The notes under the pieces are model-generated. The model was not told the DNA's origin and did no database searches. It saw only the letters and a program-made list of their open reading frames with translations. Shown piece by piece: positions 34,734 through 44,168 of a DNA stretch of 64,000 nt (position 1 is the stretch's first letter; each line of letters starts with the position of its first letter). This DNA comes from Bhargavaea massiliensis. GTDB lineage: Bacteria; Bacillota; Bacilli; Bacillales_A; Planococcaceae. The DNA is taken from contig NZ_JAHBCJ010000005.1 of assembly GCF_018390575.1 (NCBI RefSeq), positions 1 through 64,000 of the forward strand, written 5' to 3'. A program made the position numbers and the translations under genes.

Positions 34734-35723
34734 TTATTCTGCCGGCTCGATGTCCGCCGAATAAATGCCGCGAATGCTGCCGTCTTCCGTGCGGATTTCC
34801 AGCACGCCTTCCTCCGTGATGCCGACGGCCGTTCCGGTGACCGTCTCCCGCATCATGACCGCGTTCACTTTCCGGCCGATCGTGTCGGAGTTTTCCTCCC
34901 ACAGCATTTTGATGGGCGCAAACCCCTCTTCAAGATAAATCCTCGAATAAAAGCCGATATTCCGCAGCACAGCTGCAGCTAATGCCGCACGGTCAACCCG
35001 CTGGCCGGACTGGATCCGGACCGACGTCGCGATATCGGCCAGCTCATCAGGGAAGTCTTCCGGCTCCTGGTTTACGTTGATGCCGATGCCGATGATGATT
35101 GCCTGGACACGGTCGGGGTCGGCCTGAAGTTCGGTCAGGATGCCGGTCACTTTCCGGCCGCCGATCAGCAGATCGTTGGGCCACTTGATGCGTGCTTCCA
35201 CTTCGGCCGTTTCCCGGATCGCCCGGCAGATGGACACTGCGGCAATAAGTGTGAATTGGGGCGCCCGGTGTGGCGGAATGTCGGGTTTCAGGATGACGCT
35301 CATCCAGATGCCCTTTCCGGCAGTGGATGACCACGGCCGGGCGAGCCGTCCCCGTCCTTCCGTCTGCTCCTCCGCAACGATCACCGTTCCGTCGGTTGCA
35401 CCATCATGGGCTTCCCTGTGGGCGATCGGCATTGTTGAACCGACTGACTCAAAATGGATGATGTTGCTGACAAATGGGTCATCCTTCAGATACTTCCGGA
35501 TCAGCGCGGGTGTCAGCAGGTCCGGTGATGCCTCCAGCACATACCCCTTTTTCCTGACGGACCGGACGGTATAGCCTTCCTCCTCCAGTTCGCGCACCCA
35601 CTTCCAGACGGCCGTACGGGAAACACCGGCCTCATCCGCCAGCATTTGTCCGGAAACCGGTTCTCCGCCGGCTTCCATGAGCCGCCTGAGCAAACTATCT
35701 TTGTCCTTCACTTTCGTCTCCAT
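34734..35723 (-). CDS. birA: Biotin-protein ligase/biotin operon repressor BirA
   Basis: This 329-residue protein biotinylates acetyl-CoA carboxylase and likely represses biotin genes. An N-terminal winged helix (about 8-65, with VSRTAVWKWVRELEEEGY) precedes the ligase core (GRGRLARPWSS, KWPNDLLIGGRKVTGILTE). The C-terminal SH3-like part ends in IYSADIE. It is Group II (with DNA-binding domain). It overlaps cca by 29 bases. Confidence 0.95.
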   Translation of the reverse strand: METKVKDKDSLLRRLMEAGGEPVSGQMLADEAGVSRTAVWKWVRELEEEGYTVRSVRKKGYVLEASPDLLTPALIRKYLKDDPFVSNIIHFESVGSTMPIAHREAHDGATDGTVIVAEEQTEGRGRLARPWSSTAGKGIWMSVILKPDIPPHRAPQFTLIAAVSICRAIRETAEVEARIKWPNDLLIGGRKVTGILTELQADPDRVQAIIIGIGINVNQEPEDFPDELADIATSVRIQSGQRVDRAALAAAVLRNIGFYSRIYLEEGFAPIKMLWEENSDTIGRKVNAVMMRETVTGTAVGITEEGVLEIRTEDGSIRGIYSADIEPAE

Positions 35724-36894
35724 TTAAAAACCATCCTTTAATATCTTCCCGGGTATTATTCAGATCCCCGATGACGACCGCTTCCTCGATGTTTGCAAGC
35801 CACTCTTTCACCCATGGACCACCCTTTTTGCCTGACCACTTGATCAGGTCGTTGCCGGTGATGGCCAGGTCCCTCAGGGAAGAAATCGGAAGGCTCTTTT
35901 TCATCCTGCTGATTGCCCCTGGATCATCTTGCTCTGCTGCCTTTCCCGTCAGATTGGCCAATCGGGCGCCTGCAATAAGCGCGGTTTCCGGATGGCGGTA
36001 AGCATCCATACGGCTGTACGGACGCTCAAGGCTGATCCGGCAGGCGTCAAGAATATCTCTTACCGACCGCTTTTCGGCGTTCGACAGTTTGTATGGATTC
36101 CCGTCCGGCTCCCCGGCAAGGCGGTAAAGCAGCGCCCAGCCTTCAACCGGTTGCATCGGCTCACCGAATAGTTGCCAGATGCCGAGGTTTTCGCTTGAAA
36201 ATGCCTGACCCATGAGCGGAAGGTGCCGTGCAAGACCCGTCTCTGCCATCAGCTGTGCTGCCAGGCCCGCCCGGCCGCTTGTCCAGATTTTGTCCATTTC
36301 CATTTTGACGCGCTCCACGGACACATGGCAGATGCTTTCGGCATGCCTCGCGATAGCCGCTTTTGTTGCGGGGGCGATTTCAAACCCTGTTTTCGCAGCA
36401 AATCTCACCGCCCGCAGCATCCTGAGCGCATCTTCTCCAAATCGTTCGTCGGGATTGCCGACCGCGCGGATAATGCCGCGCCGGATGTCCTCTACTCCGC
36501 CGAACGGGTCGTAGAGGGTATCGTCCCCGCGGATTGCGATGGCATTCATCGTAAAGTCCCTGCGGCGAAGGTCCTCTTTGAGTGAAGTGACATATTCAAC
36601 GTGATCGGGTCGGCGGTGGTCGGTATAGGTGCCTTCCGTCCGGTAGGTGGTCACTTCGACCGGCGGCGCTGGATCGAGTACCATCACCGTGCCGTGTGCG
36701 ATTCCGACATCCGCCGTTTTCGGGAAGATCGACTTGACCTCTTCAGGCAGTGCCGCCGTTGCGACATCCACATCATGAGCCGGCAGTCCCATCAGCCGGT
36801 CGCGGACTGCACCCCCGACAATGACAGCTTCAAAGCCGGCTTCCCTGAGGCGCTCCACGATTTTAAATGCTGACTGCCAGTGCTTGTCCGTCAA
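35695..36894 (-). CDS. cca: CCA-adding tRNA nucleotidyltransferase
   Basis: This 399-residue class II nucleotidyltransferase adds or repairs the CCA end of tRNAs. It has the GGAVRDRLMG and DVDVATAA motifs of the catalytic head, RRDFTMNAIAI, EDALRMLRAVRFAAK and a helical tail. The start is a TTG that overlaps the bshA stop. It forms a run bshA-cca-birA with touching or overlapping genes. Confidence 0.94.
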   Translation of the reverse strand: MTDKHWQSAFKIVERLREAGFEAVIVGGAVRDRLMGLPAHDVDVATAALPEEVKSIFPKTADVGIAHGTVMVLDPAPPVEVTTYRTEGTYTDHRRPDHVEYVTSLKEDLRRRDFTMNAIAIRGDDTLYDPFGGVEDIRRGIIRAVGNPDERFGEDALRMLRAVRFAAKTGFEIAPATKAAIARHAESICHVSVERVKMEMDKIWTSGRAGLAAQLMAETGLARHLPLMGQAFSSENLGIWQLFGEPMQPVEGWALLYRLAGEPDGNPYKLSNAEKRSVRDILDACRISLERPYSRMDAYRHPETALIAGARLANLTGKAAEQDDPGAISRMKKSLPISSLRDLAITGNDLIKWSGKKGGPWVKEWLANIEEAVVIGDLNNTREDIKGWFLNGDESEGQR

Positions 36895-38030
36895 GATTCC
36901 ATCCGCTCCAGCAACTCGTAATAGGCCGACTCGTATTCCAAGACGATCCGTTCCGAACTGAACCGCTCCCGCACCGAGCGGATGGCGTCTCGGGAGAACC
37001 TCAAAGCAAGATCAGGCTCTTTCAGGATGCGGATCGCTGCCTGAGCATATCCCTCGATATCCCCAAGCGGCCGGATAAAACCGTTTTCCCCGTCCGCGAT
37101 CACTTCCGGAATCCCGCCGATGTCAGAGCCGACACATGGAACTCCGCATGCCATTGCTTCAATCAGCACGAGACCGAAAGCCTCTTTTTCGGATACGAGC
37201 ATGTTCAGGTCGCTGATTGAAAACAGGTCTGGCAGATCGTCACGCTTGCCGAGGAAAAGTACTTCCGTCCCGAGCCCTTCCTCCGAGACAAGCGTATGGA
37301 TCGTCTCGACTTCCGGTCCGTCTCCGACCAGGAGCAGCTTGGACGGCACTTCCCTGTTGATCAGGGCAAAGCTCCTGACGACATCCTCAATCCGCTTCAC
37401 TTTCCGGAAATTCGATACGTGGATGACAATTTTGTCCGATTCGGTGATGCCAAGGCCCGCCTTCATGTGGTGTGCGTTCACGGGACGATAATGCCGATCG
37501 TCGATAAAGTTGTAGATGGTCCGGATCTCCTTATTCGGACGGATCAGCTCGTATGTCTCTTCCTTGAGAGAATGGGAGACTGCGGTCGTCATGTCGGATT
37601 TATTGATTCCGTATTTGACTGTGCCGGAAAGCGTCCGATCATGGCCGAGGATAGTCACGTCCGTCCCGTGAAGTGTTGTGATGATCGGAATGTTGATCCC
37701 TGCCATATCGCGCCCCAGCGCGGCGCAGATGGCATGCGGGACTGCATAGTGGGCGTGCAGGACGTCCAGTTCCTCATCGACGATGACTTCCGATATTTTA
37801 TTGGCAAGGGCGATATCATATGGCGTGAACTTAAAGACGGCATAAGAGCCGACCTCCACTTCGTGCACCGTGATGTTCGGCTGATCCATATAAAGGCGGA
37901 ACGGGCGGCCCGACGTGATGAAATGGACGTCGTGGCCCCGCTCCGCCAGAAGGATGCCAAGCTCGGTTGCGACAACCCCCGAACCGCCGAGGGACGGGTA
38001 ACAGGTAATGCCGATCCTGAGTTTTCTCAT
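36891..38030 (-). CDS. bshA: N-acetyl-alpha-D-glucosaminyl L-malate synthase BshA
   Basis: This 379-residue GT4 glycosyltransferase makes GlcNAc-malate, the first step of bacillithiol synthesis. N-terminal [19 protein letters not shown] and the C-terminal [20 protein letters not shown] (donor site) are clear. It overlaps mgsA by ATGA. In B. subtilis bshB1 lies between mgsA and bshA; here it is missing, so the deacetylase must be elsewhere if the pathway is complete. Confidence 0.94.
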   Translation of the reverse strand: MRKLRIGITCYPSLGGSGVVATELGILLAERGHDVHFITSGRPFRLYMDQPNITVHEVEVGSYAVFKFTPYDIALANKISEVIVDEELDVLHAHYAVPHAICAALGRDMAGINIPIITTLHGTDVTILGHDRTLSGTVKYGINKSDMTTAVSHSLKEETYELIRPNKEIRTIYNFIDDRHYRPVNAHHMKAGLGITESDKIVIHVSNFRKVKRIEDVVRSFALINREVPSKLLLVGDGPEVETIHTLVSEEGLGTEVLFLGKRDDLPDLFSISDLNMLVSEKEAFGLVLIEAMACGVPCVGSDIGGIPEVIADGENGFIRPLGDIEGYAQAAIRILKEPDLALRFSRDAIRSVRERFSSERIVLEYESAYYELLERMES

Positions 38031-38443
38031 GCTTTGTCACCGCTTTCCGGGTTCTTGTTGAGCCGCCAGTCGAGATGGTCCTCCGACAGGCCGCGCAGAA
38101 GCACTTCTGCCGTGCCCATATTTGTGGCCAGCGGCACCTTGTACACATCCGACAAGCGGAGGAGCGCCGACACATCCGGCTCATGGGGCTGCGCGGTAAG
38201 CGGATCGCGGAAGAAAACAACCAGGTCGAGGCGGTTTTCCGCCACCATCGCCCCGATCTGCTGGTCGCCTCCGAGCGGCCCTGACTTGAACCGATGAACA
38301 TCCAGCCCTGTCGCCTCCGCAACCAGCTTGCCCGTCGTGCCGGTCGCAAATAAAGCGTGTTCCTTGAATATGGGCAGATATGCGATGACAAATTGGATCA
38401 GGTCATCTTTCTTTCTGTCGTGTGCGATCAGTGCAATATTCAT
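38027..38443 (-). CDS. mgsA: Methylglyoxal synthase
   Basis: This 138-residue enzyme converts dihydroxyacetone phosphate to methylglyoxal and phosphate, bypassing lower glycolysis. Its MGS-like domain has [17 protein letters not shown] and the [12 protein letters not shown] catalytic loop. AGGAGGGG precedes the ATG. It lies between dapB and bshA; bacillithiol helps detoxify methylglyoxal, which fits this neighbourhood. Confidence 0.96.
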   Translation of the reverse strand: MNIALIAHDRKKDDLIQFVIAYLPIFKEHALFATGTTGKLVAEATGLDVHRFKSGPLGGDQQIGAMVAENRLDLVVFFRDPLTAQPHEPDVSALLRLSDVYKVPLATNMGTAEVLLRGLSEDHLDWRLNKNPESGDKA

Positions 38444-38456
38444 GCGACCCCTCCTG

Positions 38457-39218
38457 TTATCCGATAATCTTATCCAGCCCGTCTATGAGACAATCTCTGT
38501 TCATGACTTCTTTTACGGCAAGCACCATTCCTGACATGTAAGACTGCCTGCTGAATGAATCGTGCCGGAGAGTGAGCAGCTGCCCCTCGCCGCCGAACAG
38601 CACTTCCTGATGGGAAAGCAGACCTGGCAGCCGGACGCTGTGGACCGGTATTCCGGAAACGTCCGTGCCCCGGCCATCACTATTTTCTCCTTCTCCACCA
38701 TCTCCGCCCGCTTCCGCCATCATTCTGGCGGTCAGAGCTGCCGTGCCCGACGGGTAGTCTTTCTTGCCGTCATGATGAAGCTCGATGATTTCCGCATCAG
38801 GCATATATTTGACCGCCATCGCGGCAAACTTCATGAGGAGGGCGGCGCCGACCGAGAAATTGGGGGCAAGGATGCAGCCGACTCCGTGCTTCCCGGAAAG
38901 TTCGGCAAGTTTCCCGATCTGCTCCTCCGTCAGCCCGCTGGTCCCGACTACCGGGCGGATCCCGTGCAGGATGGCATCACGCGTATTCGGGTAAACGGAT
39001 TCATGGTTGGTCAATTCGACCAGCACATCCGGTTTCGCTTCTTCTGCAAGCGTCAGGATATCCGTATAGATCGGTACGGACCCTGCCAGCGTATTCGCTC
39101 TTTCCGCCATTTTCCTGTCCAGAACACCGACCAGCAAAAATTCCCTTCCAGTGATCATCGTCTCGACCGCGAGTGCGCCCATGCGCCCGCGGGGACCTGC
39201 TACTGCAACACGGATCAT
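38457..39218 (-). CDS. dapB: 4-hydroxy-tetrahydrodipicolinate reductase
   Basis: This 253-residue enzyme acts in lysine, diaminopimelate and (in spores) dipicolinate supply. The nucleotide-binding start [11 protein letters not shown] and the [15 protein letters not shown] catalytic segment are clear. I chose the ATG at 39218, seven bases after GGGGAGG; an ATG at 39224 is too close to it. A glycine/glutamate-rich insert ([14 protein letters not shown], about 165-180) is unusual but in a surface loop. Confidence 0.95.
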   Translation of the reverse strand: MIRVAVAGPRGRMGALAVETMITGREFLLVGVLDRKMAERANTLAGSVPIYTDILTLAEEAKPDVLVELTNHESVYPNTRDAILHGIRPVVGTSGLTEEQIGKLAELSGKHGVGCILAPNFSVGAALLMKFAAMAVKYMPDAEIIELHHDGKKDYPSGTAALTARMMAEAGGDGGEGENSDGRGTDVSGIPVHSVRLPGLLSHQEVLFGGEGQLLTLRHDSFSRQSYMSGMVLAVKEVMNRDCLIDGLDKIIG

Positions 39219-39220
39219 CG

Positions 39221-39556
39221 TCATTCCTCCCCAATTTTGGTCCACCGTCCGCTGTCACGGCGGTTGAACTTTTCCATGACTCCGGCCAGCGCCCGGTCAA
39301 GGTCGATTCCGTTCGCATTGGCAAAACAAACGAGGACGAAGAACAGATCACCCGTCTCCTCCTCGAGAGATTTCTCCGCTTCCCCGGTTTTTTTCTTTTT
39401 CGTGCCGTACACATGCTGCACTTCCCTCGACAGTTCACCCAGCTCTTCCGTCAGCCTGGCAAGCATCTCCATAGGCGGGAAATACCCCTCCTTAAACTGG
39501 GATATGTAACGGTCCACTTCTTGTTGCATGTCCATCATTGTGCGAGGTTCACTCAT
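39221..39556 (-). CDS. MazG-like nucleotide pyrophosphohydrolase (YpjD-like)
   Basis: This 111-residue all-alpha NTP pyrophosphohydrolase has the metal-binding pattern EELGELSREV and EEETGDLFFVLVCFAN. It likely cleans up non-standard nucleotides. I chose the ATG at 39556 with AAGGAG eight bases upstream. It is directly upstream of dapB. Confidence 0.88.
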   Translation of the reverse strand: MSEPRTMMDMQQEVDRYISQFKEGYFPPMEMLARLTEELGELSREVQHVYGTKKKKTGEAEKSLEEETGDLFFVLVCFANANGIDLDRALAGVMEKFNRRDSGRWTKIGEE

Positions 39557-39659
39557 TTCGATCACTCCTTCGTCAATCGTATATAAACCTCTGCTCTATT
39601 GTCAAAACTAATTGAATACAGGATACTTGATTTGGGGTTCAGTCTTGTTCGGAGGGGTG

Positions 39660-40535
39660 ATGCATTTGTTCCGGGGAATAAAAATTAAAAACCTGATCAT
39701 GATCTTGTTGGGTGCGGCCATTTTCAGCTTTGGCCTTGTCCATTTCAATATCCAGCATGAGCTTGCGGAAGGCGGCTTTACCGGCCTGACACTGATCCTG
39801 CTGTTCGTCTTTGATCTGGATCCGGCGATCATGAACCTGATCCTTAACGTGCCGATGTTCTTTATCGGATGGAAACTGCTCGGCCGGAAAACGTTCGTCT
39901 ATACGGTTGTCGGGACGGTTGCCGTGTCGGTCTTTCTCCGGCTCTTCACGACGTATCAATATAGCGTCCACATGGAAGACGACCTCCTGCTCGTTTCCCT
40001 GTTTGCCGGGGTCTTTATCGGCATCGGGCTGGGGATCATCTTCCGTTTCGGCGGAACGACCGGAGGCGTCGATATCATCGCCCGGCTGGCGAACAAGTAC
40101 TATGGATGGAGCATGGGCCGCACCATGTTCATATTCGATGCGGGTGTCATCCTGCTGTCCTGGGCGACCTATCTGACGATGCCGAAAATGATGTACACGC
40201 TGGTCGCGGTCTATGTTGGCGCCAGGGTCATCGACTTCGTGCAGGAAGGCGCATATTCGGGACGCGGCGCCTGGATCATCTCCGAATGGCAGGATGAGAT
40301 CGCGGACAAAATTACGCTGGAGATGGACCGGGGCGTCACCGTGTTGAGGGGCCGCGGCCACTATACGAAGCAGGAACGTGAAGTGCTGTATTGCGTGGTC
40401 GGCAAAAACGAGATCGTCAGGCTCAAGAATATCATTAACAGCGTAGATCCGTCTGCATTTGTCTCCGTCACCGATGTACATGACGTCATGGGCGAAGGCT
40501 TTACGCTCGATGAGGAAAAAAAGCCGCTGGACTGA
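39660..40535 (+). CDS. YitT family membrane protein (YpjC-like)
   Basis: This protein of about 291 residues has five or six hydrophobic helices in the N-terminal 200 residues (such as NLIMILLGAAIFSFGLVHF and LLVSLFAGVFIGIGLG). A cytoplasmic DUF2179 domain follows (ITLEMDRGVTVLRGRGHYT, YCVVGKNEIVRLKNII). The function is unknown; transport is often assumed. The ATG at 39660 has GGAGGGG just before it; an upstream TTG at 39612 is in frame. It is one of the few plus-strand genes and is divergent from ypjD. Confidence 0.85.
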   Translation: MHLFRGIKIKNLIMILLGAAIFSFGLVHFNIQHELAEGGFTGLTLILLFVFDLDPAIMNLILNVPMFFIGWKLLGRKTFVYTVVGTVAVSVFLRLFTTYQYSVHMEDDLLLVSLFAGVFIGIGLGIIFRFGGTTGGVDIIARLANKYYGWSMGRTMFIFDAGVILLSWATYLTMPKMMYTLVAVYVGARVIDFVQEGAYSGRGAWIISEWQDEIADKITLEMDRGVTVLRGRGHYTKQEREVLYCVVGKNEIVRLKNIINSVDPSAFVSVTDVHDVMGEGFTLDEEKKPLD

Positions 40536-40576
40536 AGCCCGGCAGCAAACTGCATCAAAATGAAGACAGACGCAAA

Positions 40577-40614
40577 CACCCCGGCGTTCCTTTTACGGAA
40601 TGCCGGGGTGTTTT
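40577..40614 (+). terminator. Terminator of the YitT family gene
   Basis: CACCCCGGCGTTCC and GGAATGCCGGGGTG form a 14-bp stem (one G-U) with a 6-base loop, followed by TTTT. It may also serve the convergent peptidase gene. Confidence 0.85.
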
Positions 40615-40621
40615 GCATGCG

Positions 40622-41290
40622 TTATTCGCGGTTCTGGAAAATCAGAACAAGTCGGAGGAGTTCAAGGACGGCGACAGCTGCGGCTGCCACATAAGTAAGT
40701 GCGGCTGCGCTGAGCACCTTCTTGGCATGGGGCTCCTCTTCGTTCCGGATAATACCCAGTTCGACAATCTGGTTCATCGCACGGCTCGATGCGTTGAACT
40801 CGACCGGCAGCGTCACGAGCTGGAACAGGACACCGACTGCCATGAGCACGATTCCGATTCCAAGCAGATTGTTCATGCTGGAGAAGAACAGGCCGGCCAT
40901 GATGAAGATCCAGGACGCGTTCGAAGTGATGTTCGCAACCGGTGCCAGCCGGTGGCGGAAGCGCAGGAACGCGTAATCCTGGGCATCCTGAATTGCGTGG
41001 CCGACTTCGTGGGCCGCGACCGCAGTACCCGCGACAGACGCGTTGTGGTAGTTGTCCGAAGAAAGCGCGACCGTCTTGGTCAGCGGGTTGTAGTGATCGG
41101 ACAGGACACCCTGTGTTTCGACGACTTTGACATTATCAAGGCCATTGCGATCAAGGATCATCCGTGCCACTTCCGCACCGGTCATGCCGGATGTGGAGCG
41201 GACGCGGGCATACTTGTTGTACGTGTTTTTAACTTTGAACTGCGAATAGAGGGGCAGTGCAATGATGATGATCAGATAGATCAGGAACAT
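40622..41290 (-). CDS. YugP-type zinc metallopeptidase
   Basis: This 222-residue membrane protein has an N-terminal helix and two more near 125-160. The zinc site HEVGH is at 94-98, with a third ligand likely in LPVEFNASSRA. It belongs to the neutral zinc peptidase family represented by YugP; the substrate is unknown. In B. subtilis this position next to ypjA carries ypjB, so this is a local replacement. Confidence 0.85.
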   Translation of the reverse strand: MFLIYLIIIIALPLYSQFKVKNTYNKYARVRSTSGMTGAEVARMILDRNGLDNVKVVETQGVLSDHYNPLTKTVALSSDNYHNASVAGTAVAAHEVGHAIQDAQDYAFLRFRHRLAPVANITSNASWIFIMAGLFFSSMNNLLGIGIVLMAVGVLFQLVTLPVEFNASSRAMNQIVELGIIRNEEEPHAKKVLSAAALTYVAAAAVAVLELLRLVLIFQNRE

Positions 41291-41317
41291 TCGTCTTCCT
41301 CCCTTTTGTCTCTCTCA

Positions 41318-41938
41318 TTATTTTACCGGCTCAGGTGCTTTTGCCGCAACTGATACGTTCCGGCGGTGCCAGGCATAGACTGCCAGGGCAATGCAGGCGA
41401 TTGACAGCCAGAAGGTGAAGTAGCCGATGATGCGGATATGCTCCATGATCCGTCCGTAGACCGGCATCTGCCCAAAAACATAGTCGATGACATCATTATG
41501 GAGTGTCCAGACAGCAGCTAGGGTAATATGCCAGATACCAAACGCATACTTCGGCAAGTAAAGAACTGCCTGTACAGCCATCAGAAAGTGTGATGCGACA
41601 AGCATCCAGCCGGTGAAGCCGATCGTACCGACCTCGACCAGCGTCCAGATATTCATGACGACAGCCCACAATCCATATTTGACAAGCGTAATCAGTGCCA
41701 GCGCCTCAATCAGCTTCCAGTGCCTCCCCCAGATCCAGGCGGCGATGGCCAGAGTGAAAAACAGGCTGGCTGTCGGGCTGTCCGGTACAAACAGGAGGAA
41801 GATCGGTCGGGTCACCCTCAGCTGGGACTCATACCAGATATACCCGTAAATCGTACCGCCAAGATTGATGAAGAATAACAGTATCAGGAAACGCCGGTCT
41901 TCCAGGACCGCGCGGATGTATGGGATCACGGATTGCAT
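41318..41938 (-). CDS. DUF1405 membrane protein (YpjA-like)
   Basis: This 206-residue protein has about six hydrophobic segments, starting with FLILLFFINLGGTIYGYIW and ending with FWLSIACIALAVYAW. It matches the YpjA family by pattern and by its place after qcrC; the function is unknown. CCGGAGG precedes the ATG. Confidence 0.82.
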   Translation of the reverse strand: MQSVIPYIRAVLEDRRFLILLFFINLGGTIYGYIWYESQLRVTRPIFLLFVPDSPTASLFFTLAIAAWIWGRHWKLIEALALITLVKYGLWAVVMNIWTLVEVGTIGFTGWMLVASHFLMAVQAVLYLPKYAFGIWHITLAAVWTLHNDVIDYVFGQMPVYGRIMEHIRIIGYFTFWLSIACIALAVYAWHRRNVSVAAKAPEPVK

Positions 41939-41954
41939 GGCTTACCTCCGGGTA

Positions 41955-41985
41955 AGAAAAAAGAGCCAGTTCCCTGGCTCTTTCT
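41955..41985 (-). terminator. Terminator of qcrABC
   Basis: AGAGCCA (41962-41968) and TGGCTCT (41975-41981) form the stem, with T-rich flanks on both strands. It separates qcrC from ypjA. Confidence 0.8.
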
Positions 41986-41992
41986 TTCGGAA

Positions 41993-42775
41993 TTATTGTT
42001 GGGTAACAGTCGAGAGGAACTCAGCGAGCTGCTGAAGCTCTTCTTCACTGCCTGCGAATGCGTCAGCCGGCATAGTCTGCTCGCCGTCTTTGACAACGCC
42101 GTTCACGGCGATGTCCGCAATTTCTTCAGGAGTGTGGCCTGTACCTGTGAGCGGAACCCCTGCTGGAGTCCCCTCGAAGTTCTCGCCGTGGCAAGTCACA
42201 CACGATTGGCCCATGTAGACTTCATAGCCCGGATCGGATGTGTCGAACTCAGCTTCCTCGACGATTTCACCCTGTGCTTTAGCAGCATCCCAGTCATGGT
42301 TGACGACGGATTCCCATGTAAGGTAAATCATCGCAAACAGTGCGAGAAGCATGAAAGCGGTAGGCAGCGGGCGCTTGAACGGACGGCGCTCTTTGGACGT
42401 GTCCATGAATGGTACGAGCAGAAGCGCGCCGATTGCGAGGCCCGGAATAATGATGGCACCGATAACGTTGTACGGTCCGGAAGCAAATTCATATTTCAGA
42501 AGCTGGTACATCTGGAGGAAGTACCAGTCAGGCAGCGGGATGTACCCGGTGTCTGTTGGGTCGGCCTGCCGCTCAAGCGGCGACGGGTGCGCGACCGTAA
42601 GAATCAGGTATCCGACAAGGAAGATGGCACCGATGATCCATTCTTTCAGAAGGAAGTTCGGCCAGAAAGCCTCCGTCTTGCCAGGATACTCTGAGTAGTC
42701 TTTAGGGATCCGGTTCTTCTCATAAGAACGGATACGGGAATCCCCGACAAATTTCATCCCTTTACCGCGATGCAT
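41993..42775 (-). CDS. qcrC: Menaquinol:cytochrome c reductase, cytochrome b/c subunit
   Basis: This 260-residue fusion has a subunit IV-like part with three membrane helices (about 45-150, with LPDWYFLQMYQLLKY) and a C-terminal cytochrome c domain. The heme motif is CVTCH, with a later Met ligand in the TMPADAF segment. It transfers electrons from menaquinol to cytochrome c. GAGGAGGGG precedes the ATG. It is the third gene of qcrABC. Confidence 0.96.
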   Translation of the reverse strand: MHRGKGMKFVGDSRIRSYEKNRIPKDYSEYPGKTEAFWPNFLLKEWIIGAIFLVGYLILTVAHPSPLERQADPTDTGYIPLPDWYFLQMYQLLKYEFASGPYNVIGAIIIPGLAIGALLLVPFMDTSKERRPFKRPLPTAFMLLALFAMIYLTWESVVNHDWDAAKAQGEIVEEAEFDTSDPGYEVYMGQSCVTCHGENFEGTPAGVPLTGTGHTPEEIADIAVNGVVKDGEQTMPADAFAGSEEELQQLAEFLSTVTQQ

Positions 42776-42816
42776 AGTGTCCCCTCCTCTATAAGGATCT
42801 TAGTGTCCGCCAATTT

Positions 42817-43491
42817 TTACAGCGGACCGGAAATACCTTGTCTCCGGATCATGATAAAGTGCGCTGCGAGCAGTCCGAGCAGGGCAGCCGGCAGGAAGAA
42901 GACATGAATCGCGAAGAAGCGTGTCAGTGTCTGCGCACCAAGGATTGTGGAGTCCCCGGCAAGGAGGACCTTGATCCATTCCCCGATGAACGGTACGGAA
43001 GCGGCAATCTCGATGCCGACTTTCGTTGCGAACAGGGCTTTCATGTCCCAAGGGAGAAGGTAGCCCGTAAAGCCAAGGCCGAGCATGACGATAAAGATCA
43101 TGACACCGACCATCCAGTTCAGCTCACGCGGCTTCTTGTAGGAGCCTGTGAAGAATACCCGAAGAGTGTGGAGGAACATCATGACAATGACAAGAGAGGC
43201 TCCCCAGTGGTGCATACCGCGCACAATCTCACCGAATGCCACTTCGTTCTGAAGATAGTAAACGGATCTCCATGCATTTTCGATGTCCGGTGTGTAGTAC
43301 ATCGTGAGGAACATCCCGGACAGAATCTGGATGACCGTGACGAAGAAGGTCAGGCCCCCGAAGCAATAAATGAATGCAGAAAAGTGATGCGCAGGGTTTA
43401 CGTGCTCAGGTACTTCATGGTCGGCGATATCGCGCCAGATCGGCGTGATGTCCAACCGCTCGTCCACCCAATCGTAGATCTTGTTCAGCAC
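42817..43491 (-). CDS. qcrB: Menaquinol:cytochrome c reductase, cytochrome b subunit
   Basis: This 224-residue b6-type membrane subunit has four helices. Heme-binding histidines appear in MHHWGASLVIVMMFLHTLRV and in the fourth helix (FFAIHVFFLPAALLGLLAAH). The start is GTG with AGGGGGT upstream. It is central in qcrABC. Confidence 0.95.
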   Translation of the reverse strand: MLNKIYDWVDERLDITPIWRDIADHEVPEHVNPAHHFSAFIYCFGGLTFFVTVIQILSGMFLTMYYTPDIENAWRSVYYLQNEVAFGEIVRGMHHWGASLVIVMMFLHTLRVFFTGSYKKPRELNWMVGVMIFIVMLGLGFTGYLLPWDMKALFATKVGIEIAASVPFIGEWIKVLLAGDSTILGAQTLTRFFAIHVFFLPAALLGLLAAHFIMIRRQGISGPL

Positions 43492-43514
43492 GGTTGTCTT
43501 ACCCCCTAACTAGA

Positions 43515-44021
43515 TTAAACTAACGTATTCGGTTTTGTGGCTCCGAGATAGAGCAGGTCATCTTCGACTTTTACATCAAACTCATCCAGCGGGCCGATCG
43601 GCGGCGTCCCCGGGACGTTTTGGCCGTTCTTCTCGTAGCGGCCGGCGTGGCATGGGCAGAAGAACTGATTCGGGTGTGCCGAATCCCCTGCCCAGTTGAC
43701 GGTGCAGCCAAGGTGCTTACACACAGGCGAAAGCGCGACGACCTTGTCGCCCTCCCTGTAAACCCATGCGGTTCCGGTTACTTCGGACTCGTACCAGCCG
43801 TCAACCTGATCGTACGTGAAGTCAACGCGGACAGGCTCTTCTGTCAGCTCGCTCACCTTTTGGCTTGTCGGAATGTAATCTCCCGCAGCGCCGGCTTCGA
43901 GGACAGGGTCCACTGCGAAACGGATCATCGGCATGAGCATTCCGGAAGCCATGAATCCGCCGACGCCCATCAATGTGTAGTTCAGGAATTGGCGCCGTGA
44001 AACTCGAGTATTGCTCATCAT
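43515..44021 (-). CDS. qcrA: Menaquinol:cytochrome c reductase, Rieske iron-sulfur subunit
   Basis: This is a 168-residue protein. The N-terminus has a Tat-like signal anchor (RRQFLNYTLMGVGGF). The [2Fe-2S] ligands lie in CKHLGC and CPCHAGRY. ATG codons at 44021 and 44018 are both possible after GGGGGGAA. It is the first gene of the operon. Confidence 0.95.
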   Translation of the reverse strand: MMSNTRVSRRQFLNYTLMGVGGFMASGMLMPMIRFAVDPVLEAGAAGDYIPTSQKVSELTEEPVRVDFTYDQVDGWYESEVTGTAWVYREGDKVVALSPVCKHLGCTVNWAGDSAHPNQFFCPCHAGRYEKNGQNVPGTPPIGPLDEFDVKVEDDLLYLGATKPNTLV

Positions 44022-44092
44022 GTTCCCCCCTCTTACTAAAGGTTCAGTCCATCGGACAAACTTTTACTGAATAGCTTAGCTAGGACATATCT

Positions 44093-44121
44093 ATGATAGC
44101 CCAATCAAAATCGAAATTCAA
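44093..44121 (-). promoter_or_regulatory. Sigma-A promoter of qcrABC
   Basis: On the minus strand TTGAAT (44116-44121), 17 bases, TATCAT (44093-44098), about 70 bases before qcrA. Confidence 0.7.
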
Positions 44122-44168
44122 CAAAGCATTTGGCGGTACATGGAGATTGTGAACTTTTTTTGTCGACT

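Noticed and set aside
37296-38297. Plus-strand frame of 333 codons opposite bshA/mgsA
   Set aside because: It is antisense to well-supported overlapping genes; composition follows the codon pattern of the opposite strand.
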